This document shows, in pieces, positions 11,600 through 21,578 of a DNA stretch of 64,000 bases. The notes beneath the pieces are model-generated. The model searched no databases, was not told the origin of the DNA, and saw nothing but the letters and a program-made list of their open reading frames with translations. The position numbers were made by a program, and so were the translations under genes. Where the stretch lies: contig NZ_JAAVJH010000006.1 of assembly GCF_012035195.1 (NCBI RefSeq), positions 62,001 through 126,000 on the forward strand, in the 5' to 3' direction. The DNA comes from Sphingomonas corticis. GTDB lineage: Bacteria > Pseudomonadota > Alphaproteobacteria > Sphingomonadales > Sphingomonadaceae. Numbering within the stretch: the first letter of the stretch is position 1; the number at the start of each line of letters is the position of its first letter.

Positions 11600-14379
11600 G
11601 CGGCACCGACTTCCATGATGATCACCGCCTCGAGGCTCGGCAGCGCCATGGCAGCCTCATCGATCTCGCGCATGCGCGCATTGCGCTCCTCCTCGAGCCG
11701 CCGCAAGCGCGAGCGCCGCACGTTCTCCAGGCCGACCCTGCCTATCGCGCGTCGCCGGGCATCGAACGCGGCCGACGCCCGCCGGCGCTCCTGTTCGAGC
11801 TGCATGACATGCCGATCCCGCATCCCGACGTAGATCGGCTCCGCCTGCGCCTCGGCCAGTCGCTCGATGTCGGGATGGCTGGCGGGGCTGCCGCCAGCGG
11901 GGACTGGGTCGTTCGCGACGACGATGTCCCAGATCCGCCGCGCGGTCGGTGCGAACGCACGTCCGTCCTGGACGAACAGCGGCATGTAGCGCTGCTCGTC
12001 GGTGCGGCTGGTGCTCATGCGGATACGCCAGAGCGACCATGTGCCGCTAACGCCGTCGGGCAGGGCCGGGAGAGAGAAGCGCGGAACGCCGAGGCCCGGC
12101 ACCGTCACGGCCACGTCGTCGATGATGGCGCGCACTGCGGCGTCGTCGAGCGTCAGCCAGGTCGCATTCGGGGAATTATCCAGTGATGACGCGTAGAAAC
12201 AGGCGTGATCGGTCCGCGTGCCGTTCGGCCAGGTCAGCGCCCAGGTGTCGCCGTGCCGGTCCGCGGCGCCGCCGACCTCGGGCAGACCGGACGTGACCGC
12301 GCGTTCCACCCAGAAATGGATGGGATGCCGCCGCAGCCGCTGCGCAGCTCCGGCTTCCAGCCCGGCACCGGTGCCCATGACGTCGCGACGCTCCCGCTCC
12401 GCCGCGATGCGTGCGCGCAATTCCTCCAGCGTCGCATCCGCCTGTCGCTCGACGGCGTCAGGCGCGAGGATGCCGTCGATGTATAGGCCATCAAATACCG
12501 CCTCGGCCTCCACCGAGTCCATGACGTCGGCGGCCTTATCGACGCCGAACTCCTCGGCGATCGCCTCGAGCTTCGCCTCCAGCACCTCGCGCACGCGGTG
12601 TTCGACGGTGTCGCCGAGCACGAAGTTGGTCGCGCGGACGGTGTGCTTCTGACCGATCCGGTCGACACGTCCGATCCGCTGCTCGATGCGCATGGGATTC
12701 CACGGCATGTCGTAGTTGAACATGACGTGCGCGAACTGGAGGTTCAGGCCTTCGCCGCCGGCGTCGGTCGAGATCAGCACCCGGGATGCGCCAGCGAACG
12801 CCTTCTGCGCGGCGACACGCTCCTCGACGGCCATCTGTCCATTCAGGGTGGCGACGTCGAAGCCGCGGTCGCGCAGCTGGGCGGCGAGCATCGCCTGCGT
12901 CGGCACGAATTCGGTGAAGATCAGCACCTTCAGGTTCGGATCGTCCTCCTCCAGCTGAATGCGGGAGATGTGCTCGAGCAGCGCCTCGACCTTGGCGTCG
13001 GTGCCGCCGAGGGCCGTCTCGGCAAGCCGGAGAAGCGTCGCGACCTCGGCCTTCTCGGACCGCCAGCCGGGCCAGTCGACGAGCTCGTCGATCTGGGACT
13101 GGCCGTCCATGTCCGCGATGTCGCCGACGTCCAAGTCGGGAATCAGCGATAGCTGGGCGGGCGCATCCTCCAGCGCCTGGAGCCGGCGCCCGAGCGTCGC
13201 GGCGATGGCGGCCGTCGATGACGTAACGAGGCGCTGCATAAGCACCATCAGGAAGCCGATGTGCCGCTGCTTGCTCTTGAGCGCCTGGTTGTAGCCGTGT
13301 CTCACATAGTCGGTGACGGCTTCGTATAGCTGCCGCTGGGCATCATGCCGGGAATCCCAGTCGACGGTGACGAGCCTGGTCTGGCGCGGCTTGAACAGCG
13401 GCTTGCCGTCGTTGTCGATCGCCAGGCGCTTCTCGGTCCTGACGACGAATGGCGCGACCCGCTCGCGGTCGATGCAGTCCTCGCCGGGGAACGCCTCGCG
13501 GTCGAGCAGCTGCATTAGGCGCAGGAACTGTTCGGACTTCCCCGAGTGCGGCGTGGCGGAGAGGAGGAGCAGGTTGGGTGTCGCGTCAGCGAGCGCGGCA
13601 CCCAGCTTGTATCGCGCCACTTGGTCCGTGCTGCCACCCAGCCGGTGCGCCTCGTCGATCACGACCAGGTCCCAGCCGGCGGTTATCAGGTCCTCGAACC
13701 GACGCTGGTTGTAAGCGGTGACGCGCTCTAGCGACCAGCCACGGCGCCGAGCGAGCGGCTTCACGCTGTCGAGGGGGCAGATCACCTGATCGGCGGCGCG
13801 CCACACGTTATCGGCGTCTGACCAGCGCGCCACGGCGTTGAAGTCGCCGGGATCGGCGATTCGGAACGTCTCGCCGAAATGGAACTGCATCTCGGCTTGC
13901 CACTGCGGCGTCAGCCCCTTCGGCGCCACGACGAGGATACGCTTCGCCAGCCCCCGCAGCTTCAGCTCGCGGATGACCAGACCGGCCTCGATCGTCTTCC
14001 CGAGCCCGACCTCGTCGGCGAACAGGTGGCGCACCCGGTCGCCCGCTATGGCACGTTCCAACGCGTATAGCTGGTGCGGCAGAGGGATCACGCTCGATTG
14101 CACGGGCGCGAGCATGACCTCGGTCGCGAGCGCTTCCTGCACGCGTGCGGCTGCCGCGCGATGCACGATCGCGCCAGGGGTCGGGGCGTGGGCGTCGATC
14201 GTCTCCAGCGCCGCCTCGTCGACCTGCTGCACGGCGCCGGTCGCCGGCGTCCACACGCGGAGCGTGCGCACGCCCCAGCGGTCGAGACGCTCGACGACCT
14301 GCACGGCGCCGAGCGCACCGTGCCACAGCCAGTCGCCGCGCTGGGCGACCGCCGCGCCCGACGCGGCGGTGGCGTTCAC
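11596..14379 (-). CDS. brxHII: BREX type 3 helicase BrxHII (SNF2/DEAH family)
   Basis: A 927-residue superfamily-2 helicase. Motif I is DEVGLGKT (122-129), motif II is IDEAHR, motif III reads LLSATPH, and the C-terminal helicase domain has STDAGGEGLNLQ and EQRIGRVDRIGQ (motif VI). BrxHII replaces the Lon-like BrxL of type 1 BREX in type 3 systems. GTG 14379 overlaps the pglXI stop (GTGA), so I prefer it to a longer ATG form that would run into pglXI by 70 bp. The long C-terminal part, with coiled-coil-like REERNAR stretches, has no enzyme motif I recognise. Confidence 0.9.
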   Translation of the reverse strand: MNATAASGAAVAQRGDWLWHGALGAVQVVERLDRWGVRTLRVWTPATGAVQQVDEAALETIDAHAPTPGAIVHRAAAARVQEALATEVMLAPVQSSVIPLPHQLYALERAIAGDRVRHLFADEVGLGKTIEAGLVIRELKLRGLAKRILVVAPKGLTPQWQAEMQFHFGETFRIADPGDFNAVARWSDADNVWRAADQVICPLDSVKPLARRRGWSLERVTAYNQRRFEDLITAGWDLVVIDEAHRLGGSTDQVARYKLGAALADATPNLLLLSATPHSGKSEQFLRLMQLLDREAFPGEDCIDRERVAPFVVRTEKRLAIDNDGKPLFKPRQTRLVTVDWDSRHDAQRQLYEAVTDYVRHGYNQALKSKQRHIGFLMVLMQRLVTSSTAAIAATLGRRLQALEDAPAQLSLIPDLDVGDIADMDGQSQIDELVDWPGWRSEKAEVATLLRLAETALGGTDAKVEALLEHISRIQLEEDDPNLKVLIFTEFVPTQAMLAAQLRDRGFDVATLNGQMAVEERVAAQKAFAGASRVLISTDAGGEGLNLQFAHVMFNYDMPWNPMRIEQRIGRVDRIGQKHTVRATNFVLGDTVEHRVREVLEAKLEAIAEEFGVDKAADVMDSVEAEAVFDGLYIDGILAPDAVERQADATLEELRARIAAERERRDVMGTGAGLEAGAAQRLRRHPIHFWVERAVTSGLPEVGGAADRHGDTWALTWPNGTRTDHACFYASSLDNSPNATWLTLDDAAVRAIIDDVAVTVPGLGVPRFSLPALPDGVSGTWSLWRIRMSTSRTDEQRYMPLFVQDGRAFAPTARRIWDIVVANDPVPAGGSPASHPDIERLAEAQAEPIYVGMRDRHVMQLEQERRRASAAFDARRRAIGRVGLENVRRSRLRRLEEERNARMREIDEAAMALPSLEAVIIMEVGAA

Positions 14380-17093
14380 CGCTCGGCCTCGAGCCGGGTC
14401 TCGGCCATGCTGTGCAGCATCATGAGGCGCTCGTCCTCCTGCCACACTTCGTCCGGCACCTTGGCCGACACGTCGATGATGGTGCGATAGTCCTTGGACG
14501 CCCAGGCGGCCTTGAACCCGACGCGCATCACTTCGAGGCGGATCTCCTTCATCTTCTTGCCCTTATGGGCCTTATAGGTCTCGAACTCGCGCAGCAGTGC
14601 TTTCTCGCGCCGCGCCTCGACGTCCTGCTGCTTGTTCGGATCGGGCACGAACCAACGATTGCGGGCCTTCTCGACGAGTAGAGGATTGCTCTTGTCGAGA
14701 TTGCGCATTTCCTTCCAATTTGATGAGAGATGCGAGTGAACTTGGGGCGGAACCGGCCCCTCTCCACCGTAGATCAGAAAGTTTTGCTCCAGAAGTTTAG
14801 CGAGCTCGGGGCGCTCCTCGTGTTTCCTCCAGCTAATCCCTAATTGCTTCGTAAACTCTGGGAACAATTCCTGGTAAGTGGACGGTCTCTGCTTCAGATA
14901 CTCCGTAATCCAATCGATCGCGCTCCTCTCATCGTCTACAAAGAGGCTACGGGTTCGAGGGCTTCCGCTCTCGAGTGCGCGCTTATCGTATTCGTCGACC
15001 TGAGCAGCTAAGAAATACATCCCGTCACGCTCGGCGAAGCGAGTATCAAGGCCAACTTGAAACTCTGCAAAGGAAAGGGGAACCAGCGTATTATGCTGTA
15101 TCATCCAGCCAACCATGCGATCAAAGATAACCCGGGGAGAGCGCTCGCCGACAAACTCGAGACCTTCCTTTTTGATCGTAGCAATCGGCAGATACTTTAG
15201 GTGCGTTGATACGAAATCCCACACCGAGTCTTCCGTGCCGCCTTTCAGGGCGAAACGCTCTTCGAGGCCGCCATTCGGCTTGTAAGCGGTGATCGCCAAG
15301 TCCTTATCTACGGCTGCTGCTTTCGAATCTTGGTGTAGGGTTGTATGGACCTTGTCGAGCAGGGCCACATTGGCGATCACGAACCCCGCGTCTCCAAGAG
15401 CGAACTGGATAGCGTTCCAGATCGCATTGGACGAATTATGAAACTCGACAACGATGTATCGTCCTGGCTTGAGCAGTCGGTGACACTCACGAAAGGCCGC
15501 GTTCATCAACGAGGTGTATTCACTGACGCCCTTCTCCTGCACCGAGTTGGTAATTGCCTCTTTCTTGTTATTGGTGCGTAGACCAGTCCACCACTCATAA
15601 AGCATATTCTGCTCAGAGTAGTTGATGTTTCCCCCGAAAGGAGGATCTGTAAAAATAAAGTCTACGCATGCGTCGGGCAGCTGATGCAGGTCAGTAGAGC
15701 TTTGAGTGGTAACGAAGGCGTGGTGCTTGCTCCACTTAGAAGCAACATCAGCCGCAGACTTCGCAACCTGAAGAGCCTTTATTCCGACATTCGCCTCTAC
15801 CTGCAATGTAGGAATATATAGCGTATTGGAAAGTGGTCCGATCGGAGAACCGTTGGGTCGCCGTTTGTCAACGTAAAATCTATTACGACGTGTCGTGTTA
15901 TTCTCGATTGTGGTGATTGCGCAGAACATTGCAGCGCGATAATACTCATTAGGCAGGTCCGTGGTGAGCCTATCCATTGCAAGGTAATTGCGCGGCGTAA
16001 AGAACTCGTGGACGTGGTCCACCCCCCAATACTTGGGCAAGTTGTTTCGCTCATGGGTCATGTGCGAGTATCGAAGCGGCTCCGGAACTCGCGCAGGCGT
16101 CTGTGATAGCGCCGCGTCCGCCGTTCGTGTGTCAAACTCCGAAGCGGTTCTCCTAACAGCGCGGTTGCCCTGCTTCTTGGAGACGGAAACCAGAGTGGTT
16201 TTCGCCCGACGCTTCACCTCGCCGGTCCACGGGTCCTTGATAGTCTCGAAACTACGCGCGAGCTTGCGCCCGACGTTTGTCGCGCCACAATGCGGGCAGG
16301 GATATTGATCAAGTATTTTCGGCGTATCCCAGTCTATGACAACGTCATAGAGTCGGAAATCTTGGTCGCATTCGCTGCAAAGCCCCCAATCCGACCAGAT
16401 ACCATAATCTATTTGTTCAGAGCTTTGAGGAGAAAACGAGTAGAGTGACTGAATCCGTTCACTAACGATATCTGACAGCACACCCCCGGCGCCCTGGGCA
16501 AGCACGGGGTCAATGGGAGCCGCCATGATTGATGCAATGAATGTTGCGGCTGGTGAAAGGTCGACGAGGATTGCCTGGCGAAATCCATGTTCGACGTCTT
16601 TGGGATCATCAGCCTGCTTTGTTGCCGCTAGAGACGCAGCAACTCCGGTCATGCCAGTGCCAGCAAAAAGATCGAGGACGATATCTCCTGGCTGCGTATA
16701 ATAAAGGATATATTTACGAATAGCTTTTGGAGGAACCTTGGTGTGATAAGACGGGACGCTGTATAGAGGGTCATTTTTTCCCTCGATAACATCGTCTGCC
16801 AACGGCCCTCTGCTATACGGAACGTATGCGCGATCAGGAGCGGCCTCGTTGATCAAATCGGTGAGAAAGGGGTTGGGGCACGCGGTGTAGTAGGGCGGGT
16901 TGGATAACTGGATGATGTCCTCATCGGAGCCTTCCGGGAAGCCATCGAACTGCGAGCGATCGACGTTCTTTAGGAATATGCGAAGCTCCTCGGAAAAGTA
17001 TTTCCGTCGCTCTTGTTCATTCGCGAACTCGCGTCCGAGGCATGTGACTGCTCCCCCCTGAGGAACGCCGAGCTTTAGGTTTGAATTGGACAT
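14376..17093 (-). CDS. pglX: BREX type 3 adenine DNA methyltransferase PglXI
   Basis: A 905-residue N6-adenine methyltransferase that would mark host DNA so BREX attacks only unmarked phage DNA. Motif I is DLFAGTGMTG (141-150); catalytic motif IV is TDPPFGGN near 470, and a second NPPYY stands at 65-69. Between them is a zinc ribbon (C-x2-C ... C-x2-C, CSEC and CPHC). The arrangement resembles the COG1743 Zn-ribbon adenine methylases. The start ATG 17093 overlaps the brxC stop (TGATG). Base composition is odd: roughly 14,710-17,050 is clearly more AT-rich than its neighbours and the gene's own 3' end, suggesting a swapped specificity segment. Confidence 0.88.
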   Translation of the reverse strand: MSNSNLKLGVPQGGAVTCLGREFANEQERRKYFSEELRIFLKNVDRSQFDGFPEGSDEDIIQLSNPPYYTACPNPFLTDLINEAAPDRAYVPYSRGPLADDVIEGKNDPLYSVPSYHTKVPPKAIRKYILYYTQPGDIVLDLFAGTGMTGVAASLAATKQADDPKDVEHGFRQAILVDLSPAATFIASIMAAPIDPVLAQGAGGVLSDIVSERIQSLYSFSPQSSEQIDYGIWSDWGLCSECDQDFRLYDVVIDWDTPKILDQYPCPHCGATNVGRKLARSFETIKDPWTGEVKRRAKTTLVSVSKKQGNRAVRRTASEFDTRTADAALSQTPARVPEPLRYSHMTHERNNLPKYWGVDHVHEFFTPRNYLAMDRLTTDLPNEYYRAAMFCAITTIENNTTRRNRFYVDKRRPNGSPIGPLSNTLYIPTLQVEANVGIKALQVAKSAADVASKWSKHHAFVTTQSSTDLHQLPDACVDFIFTDPPFGGNINYSEQNMLYEWWTGLRTNNKKEAITNSVQEKGVSEYTSLMNAAFRECHRLLKPGRYIVVEFHNSSNAIWNAIQFALGDAGFVIANVALLDKVHTTLHQDSKAAAVDKDLAITAYKPNGGLEERFALKGGTEDSVWDFVSTHLKYLPIATIKKEGLEFVGERSPRVIFDRMVGWMIQHNTLVPLSFAEFQVGLDTRFAERDGMYFLAAQVDEYDKRALESGSPRTRSLFVDDERSAIDWITEYLKQRPSTYQELFPEFTKQLGISWRKHEERPELAKLLEQNFLIYGGEGPVPPQVHSHLSSNWKEMRNLDKSNPLLVEKARNRWFVPDPNKQQDVEARREKALLREFETYKAHKGKKMKEIRLEVMRVGFKAAWASKDYRTIIDVSAKVPDEVWQEDERLMMLHSMAETRLEAER

Positions 17094-20000
17094 CAGACTT
17101 CCTCAACGATCACGAAGCGCACCTTAGCCTCGTCGCTTCCCTTCAGTTCGTCCACCAGCAGCTTCTCGAAGCGTTTGCGGATGTCCTCCAGCGTCACCGG
17201 CGAGCCGCCGTTGGTTAGCGCCGCGCGCAGGTCCGCGGAGGTGATGACGACCTTCTTGAGGTCGGACAGTGCCTCCTTGATCCCCGTCACGAGCTCGGCA
17301 TCGAGCGGCTCGGGTAGCTCGCCGCCCGCGGCGAACGCCTTGATGCGGTCGCGCACCTTCTCGTCGACGAGCTGCAACCCCTCGGCCAGCGTGATCGGGT
17401 CCTCCAGTTCCGCGCGAAGCCGATCGACCCATCCCTGGACGAGCGCATCCAGTCGGTCGTCCAGGGACGACAGCACGGACGACGCCGGCGCGGTCAGCGA
17501 CAGCTGCTCCGCCTTCGGCGTGAAGGAGCAGTGCGGACAGGTCGCTCTGTTCGCCAGCTCGCTTTCAACCAGACCGGCGCAGGTCTTGAGGTCGGCGAGC
17601 GCGTTGCGGAAGCTGTCGAGTTCGTTGCCTGGCAGGATCGGCACGCGGGCGAGCTGCTCCAGTGTCTTCAGGCGCGGATCCGCCACGAGCGAACCCTTGG
17701 TCTTGCTCTCTGCCATACCCAGCCGGGCCTTGGCGTGCAGCGACATGTAATGGGCGATGTAATCCTTCTTCAGCGAGCCGAGCCGGTTGCGGACTGCGGT
17801 CATCGCCGGCGGGTCGAGCACCTCGGCGAGCTGGCCGGTGACTTCATGCCTGACCTTGCGCGCCTGCTCGAGCCAGGGATCGCCGTCCCGAAGGACGATC
17901 TCGGTCTGCTGGAGGTAGGCCGCGTCCTTTGCCACCGCGTCAATCTGACCGGCGAGTGACGAGATGCGCCGGAAGGCGGAGAAGTCGTCCGACCGGGCCG
18001 CCACATCTTCGGCGGTGGTCCGCAGGTTCTTGAGCTTAGCCGGGCTGTTGTATGCCGCCAGCGATTCCGCGAACTTCCTTGCCGCGTCGATGCGCGACCG
18101 GCCGTCCTGCACCTGCTCGGGCGAGACGACCATCGATCCCCAGAACGACAGCGATCCTTCCAGGCCGGATGCGATGGTCAGCGTGCTGGCGATGGTTTTC
18201 TCGATCGCGTCCTGCAGCGTCCGAACGGCGGCATCGTCGCCCTTGGCCGCCGCCTGAGCCTGGCCCGACGGCAACCCGAACAGTTCGTAGATGTCGCGGA
18301 GGACGCCGACGTTGACGTCCTTCGGAGCCTCGATGTGCTTGAACGAAGCTAGTTCCTCGACGAGCGCCGATGAACCGTCATTGATGTTGGACGAGTCGAT
18401 CTTCCGCCCCGCCACCGAGACGATCACATCGCCCGAATGGGTCAGCGCGGCGAGCACTACGGCGACCAGGTCCGGCTCGAGGCCGAAGCGGCCGGGGACG
18501 AAGCTCTCCGCCATCGACGTCGCCTCGAACACCTCGGTGCGGTTGAGCACCTGGCCTGAGCCCTTCGCGCCCAGACGGGTGAGGATCTCCTGCGCGTATG
18601 GGGACTGACGGGGATCGAGGCGATCGCCATCCAGCAGCTTCAGCGCCTCGAGGATCATCACCGCGTCCTTCGGTCGCGACGGTCCGGCGAGCGACTTCAC
18701 GGCGGTCGTGCACAGCGAGCGCCGGTTGGCGTCGGTGACGATCGTGCCGAAGGTCGGATATTCCGGATACGCATCCTCGAAGTGGGGCGCGAGCAGGAAG
18801 CCCGCCGAGGCATTGACGTATTCGCGGAAGTTGACCGTCTCGTCGCCCTTGATCCCTGCGCGCTCGCGCACCGAGAAGCCCTTGGCCCACTCGCCCAGCG
18901 TCCGCGTCTTCCCCCGATAGGTGACGTTGAACGCGGTGGTCTGCTGGTCGCGCAGCCACTTGCGCATGCCCTTGAGCGCGTCCTCGGCCTTGGCGCGATA
19001 CACGGCCTTGGCGTTACCGCTGTTCAGGGCTTCCAGCGCCGACGCCGACGAGAAACGCCGCAGGATGGCGGTGAGCGCCTCGTCCTTGCTGGCGAGGCGG
19101 AGGAACACCTCGTCCGGCTTCTCCTCGTCCTTGAATTTCGGCGGGTCGTAGGGCTGGACGAAATAGAGGTAGAAATCGCGCGCCGGGTATGCGGTCGGCC
19201 GGTCGTTGGGCGAGCCGAAGAACAGATAGCCGTCCCGGTGGACGCGGTGCTCGAACCACTCGAGCGGATACTGCCAGATCTTGTGCCCGGGCAGGTGCGT
19301 TGCCTCGTCGGTCCGCTCCATCAGGTGGGCGACTGCCTGATAAAACGCGTTGTCGAGGTCCTCGTCGTCGAGGCTCTCGCCGCGCTTGTCGATCTCGGCG
19401 TCGTAATCGACGTCCTTGGCGACATCGAGAAACACCTGGTCGCTGCCGGTTGCACGGGTGATGAACTGCCCGTTCACCGCCTTCAAGATGTCGCCGATGG
19501 TCGCGTCGATGAAGGTGAGCAGATCCTGGGCCGGCTCGTCCGAGGGGAACTCGGCTGCCATCGGGTTCATCAGCAGCAGCTGGTCTCTCAGCTCGGCCGA
19601 GGTCGGGCCCATCTCGACATGGATGTCCGGCGTGGTCAGGCGCTGGATCGCGAGGCCATCGATGATGCGGTGCGCCGTCGGCCGGCTCAGCGCCTTGGCC
19701 TTCGGGAACGCGGTCTCGATCTTCTCCTGCAGCGTCTCTGCGATGCGCACGACGTCGCGGACGCCGGTCTGCGCGCGGAATGCCGGATTGGTGCGGACGT
19801 CCGTCCAGAAGCTGTCATAGGTGATGACGCCCGGCTCGTCGGCAGGCACTTCCCGGTCGAGCATCTTCTTCATGGTGCCGGACAGGGTCGAGAGCGCATT
19901 GCGGTTCTCGGCGAACTCGATCCGCTCGAAGATGGCGAGATAGTCGGGATGGACGGGGAACAGGCGCACGAACTGCTCGAGGCGGTCGCCCATGTTGCCG

Positions 20001-20839
20001 TAGAACTTGGCGAACGGCTCGAGGTGCTTGCGGATCGCGTCGCGCTGGTGCTCGTCCTTCCGCAGCAGCCGCTCCGCGACGACGAAGCCGATGTCCTGCC
20101 GGTCGATGAGGACCTGCTGGAAGCGGTCCTTGACGCGGCGCAGGCTGTCGGCGGTGGACGCGAAGCGCGCGCTGTCGAAGATCGCCTCCTGCACGCCGCC
20201 GACGAAGCGGAACCGGGTGTTCTTGGCGATCTCGCCGATCTCGCGCATGAACGACAGGTCGTGGACGAGCTCGGTGTCCCGGCGCGAGCGGAGATAGTCG
20301 AGCATCTCGTCGACGACGACGAGCAGGCCCTGGCCCGGGAACTTCTGCTCGAAAGCGTCCATCATCTCGATGAGCGCGGTCTTGTTGTGGGTTACCTTGT
20401 CCTCGGGCGGGAACTTGAACGTGACGCCCCGGGCGGCGAGGAAGCCTTCGAGCTCCTGCACCAGGATGTCGCGCAGGGACATGCGGCTGGAGATCTCGAT
20501 GCGGAGAACCTGGTATTTGCCGCCGATTGCACCAGCCGCAGCGCGCACCTTGTCGTTGCGCACCTCGGGCACGACGTCCGCATCCTCCGCGATCGTGGAG
20601 ATGACCGACATCAGGTGCGACTTGCCGGTGCCGTAGTTGCCGACCACGAGGATGCCCTTGTGGTCGACAGCCGGATCGAAGCCCAGCTGAGGGAAGATCA
20701 CGTCGGCGATGCGGTCGGCCATCGCGTCGGAGATGACGTAGCTCGACACGAGCCGCCGGCCTTCGTCCGCCTTGTTGGCGTCGAGCAGCTGGATGACCGA
20801 TTCGATCGGCTCGAACTTGACGAGATCGCTGTATTTCAT
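17093..20839 (-). CDS. brxC: BREX ATPase BrxC/PglY
   Basis: A 1248-residue P-loop ATPase, the second hallmark BREX protein. Walker A is GNYGTGKS (67-74) after the conserved start MKYSDLVKFEPIESV; a Walker B-like LLVVVDEMLDYL follows near residue 160. A CPHC near residue 1120 (NRATCPHC) suggests half a zinc site. Length agrees with the 1100-1300 usual for BrxC/PglY. ATG 20839 overlaps the brxF stop (ATGA); a longer reading frame exists upstream but would cover brxF. In type 1 BREX, BrxC forms part of the complex with PglX and PglZ; the same is assumed here. Confidence 0.92.
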   Translation of the reverse strand: MKYSDLVKFEPIESVIQLLDANKADEGRRLVSSYVISDAMADRIADVIFPQLGFDPAVDHKGILVVGNYGTGKSHLMSVISTIAEDADVVPEVRNDKVRAAAGAIGGKYQVLRIEISSRMSLRDILVQELEGFLAARGVTFKFPPEDKVTHNKTALIEMMDAFEQKFPGQGLLVVVDEMLDYLRSRRDTELVHDLSFMREIGEIAKNTRFRFVGGVQEAIFDSARFASTADSLRRVKDRFQQVLIDRQDIGFVVAERLLRKDEHQRDAIRKHLEPFAKFYGNMGDRLEQFVRLFPVHPDYLAIFERIEFAENRNALSTLSGTMKKMLDREVPADEPGVITYDSFWTDVRTNPAFRAQTGVRDVVRIAETLQEKIETAFPKAKALSRPTAHRIIDGLAIQRLTTPDIHVEMGPTSAELRDQLLLMNPMAAEFPSDEPAQDLLTFIDATIGDILKAVNGQFITRATGSDQVFLDVAKDVDYDAEIDKRGESLDDEDLDNAFYQAVAHLMERTDEATHLPGHKIWQYPLEWFEHRVHRDGYLFFGSPNDRPTAYPARDFYLYFVQPYDPPKFKDEEKPDEVFLRLASKDEALTAILRRFSSASALEALNSGNAKAVYRAKAEDALKGMRKWLRDQQTTAFNVTYRGKTRTLGEWAKGFSVRERAGIKGDETVNFREYVNASAGFLLAPHFEDAYPEYPTFGTIVTDANRRSLCTTAVKSLAGPSRPKDAVMILEALKLLDGDRLDPRQSPYAQEILTRLGAKGSGQVLNRTEVFEATSMAESFVPGRFGLEPDLVAVVLAALTHSGDVIVSVAGRKIDSSNINDGSSALVEELASFKHIEAPKDVNVGVLRDIYELFGLPSGQAQAAAKGDDAAVRTLQDAIEKTIASTLTIASGLEGSLSFWGSMVVSPEQVQDGRSRIDAARKFAESLAAYNSPAKLKNLRTTAEDVAARSDDFSAFRRISSLAGQIDAVAKDAAYLQQTEIVLRDGDPWLEQARKVRHEVTGQLAEVLDPPAMTAVRNRLGSLKKDYIAHYMSLHAKARLGMAESKTKGSLVADPRLKTLEQLARVPILPGNELDSFRNALADLKTCAGLVESELANRATCPHCSFTPKAEQLSLTAPASSVLSSLDDRLDALVQGWVDRLRAELEDPITLAEGLQLVDEKVRDRIKAFAAGGELPEPLDAELVTGIKEALSDLKKVVITSADLRAALTNGGSPVTLEDIRKRFEKLLVDELKGSDEAKVRFVIVEEV

Positions 20840-21315
20840 CGGTAGGTGCTTTCGTTTGTCGACGGGTCGAGGATGAGAGCGCGGGACGCATCCTCGTCGA
20901 GGCATTCGGGGTGGTCGGGATCGGCGTAGCGGAGGCGGCCGTCTGCGCATCGGCCGGGCCACGACGCGCAAACTGGGCGGCGGCGCGCGACGCGGACGAG
21001 CGTATCGACCGCGCTCACGTTGAGCTGGGGGTGCATCAGGATCTGGATGCGGTCGAGGAGCAGGACTGGATCGGACGGCCGCATGCCGGCGATCGCGGTG
21101 GATAGGTCCAGACGGGCACCCGCCGCATCGATCAACACCTGGGACAGCTCGATACCCAGGTTGAGCGGCATCGCGGACGTGTCCGCCGAGATTGCCGCCA
21201 AGGTGGCGCTGCGGTCAGTCTCGTCGCCGACCAGCAGGATCGGTTTGCCGCTCGCGGCGCCAACGGCGTCGAGCATGCGCCTCGCCTCGGTGGCGGCCAT
21301 CGCGTGGTCGATCAT
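20836..21315 (-). CDS. brxF: BREX type 3 protein BrxF
   Basis: A 159-residue protein in the first BREX position, directly before brxC, where type 3 systems carry BrxF, a small ATPase-like protein. Hydrophobic strand KPILLVGDETDRS sits where a P-loop would be, but no GxxxxGK[ST] is present, and PVLLLDRIQIL looks like a Walker B-type strand. The start ATG 21315 overlaps the stop of the HTH gene (ATGA) and its end overlaps brxC. Identity rests on position, size and the degenerate nucleotide-binding look. Confidence 0.75.
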   Translation of the reverse strand: MIDHAMAATEARRMLDAVGAASGKPILLVGDETDRSATLAAISADTSAMPLNLGIELSQVLIDAAGARLDLSTAIAGMRPSDPVLLLDRIQILMHPQLNVSAVDTLVRVARRRPVCASWPGRCADGRLRYADPDHPECLDEDASRALILDPSTNESTYR

Positions 21316-21566
21316 GGCCTGGTCCCCGCAGGCGAGGTTCGGGAACGAACCTGCTCCTCGAGGTGAGCGAGCGCCTCACGCTTTCGCACGACGATGCCGA
21401 GCAGCCGGCTGCCGGTGTCGTCCGGACAGGGTGTCGCCTTGGACAGCCAGTATCGCACCGCGCGATCGGACACGCCGAGGTCGCTCGCGATCGGTGCTTG
21501 CCACCGCTCGCCGTAGAGCGCCTCGCCGACGAGGCGCAGCAGGTCCAGGTTACGGTTTTCCCCCAT
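21312..21566 (-). CDS. Small helix-turn-helix protein at the head of the BREX genes
   Basis: An 84-residue protein. Residues 20-45 form a clear HTH (APIASDLGVSDRAVRYWLSK), followed by a helical tail (RLLGIVVRKREALAHLEEQV). Its stop overlaps brxF by 4 bp and its start lies 12 bp after the abi gene, so it is in the same transcription unit. A role as the local regulator of the defence operon is likely but inferred from position; it could equally be a phage Cro-like relic that became part of the cassette. Confidence 0.7.
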   Translation of the reverse strand: MGENRNLDLLRLVGEALYGERWQAPIASDLGVSDRAVRYWLSKATPCPDDTGSRLLGIVVRKREALAHLEEQVRSRTSPAGTRP

Positions 21567-21578
21567 ACTTCCGTGGTT

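Noticed and set aside
18782..20845. 687-residue open frame antisense to brxC
   Set aside because: It lies wholly over brxC, has no recognisable motif and no ribosome site; a GC-driven shadow.
9036..21315. BREX type 1 or type 2 (Pgl)
   Set aside because: No Lon-like brxL or kinase pglW; a SNF2-type brxHII and brxF are present, which is the type 3 gene set.
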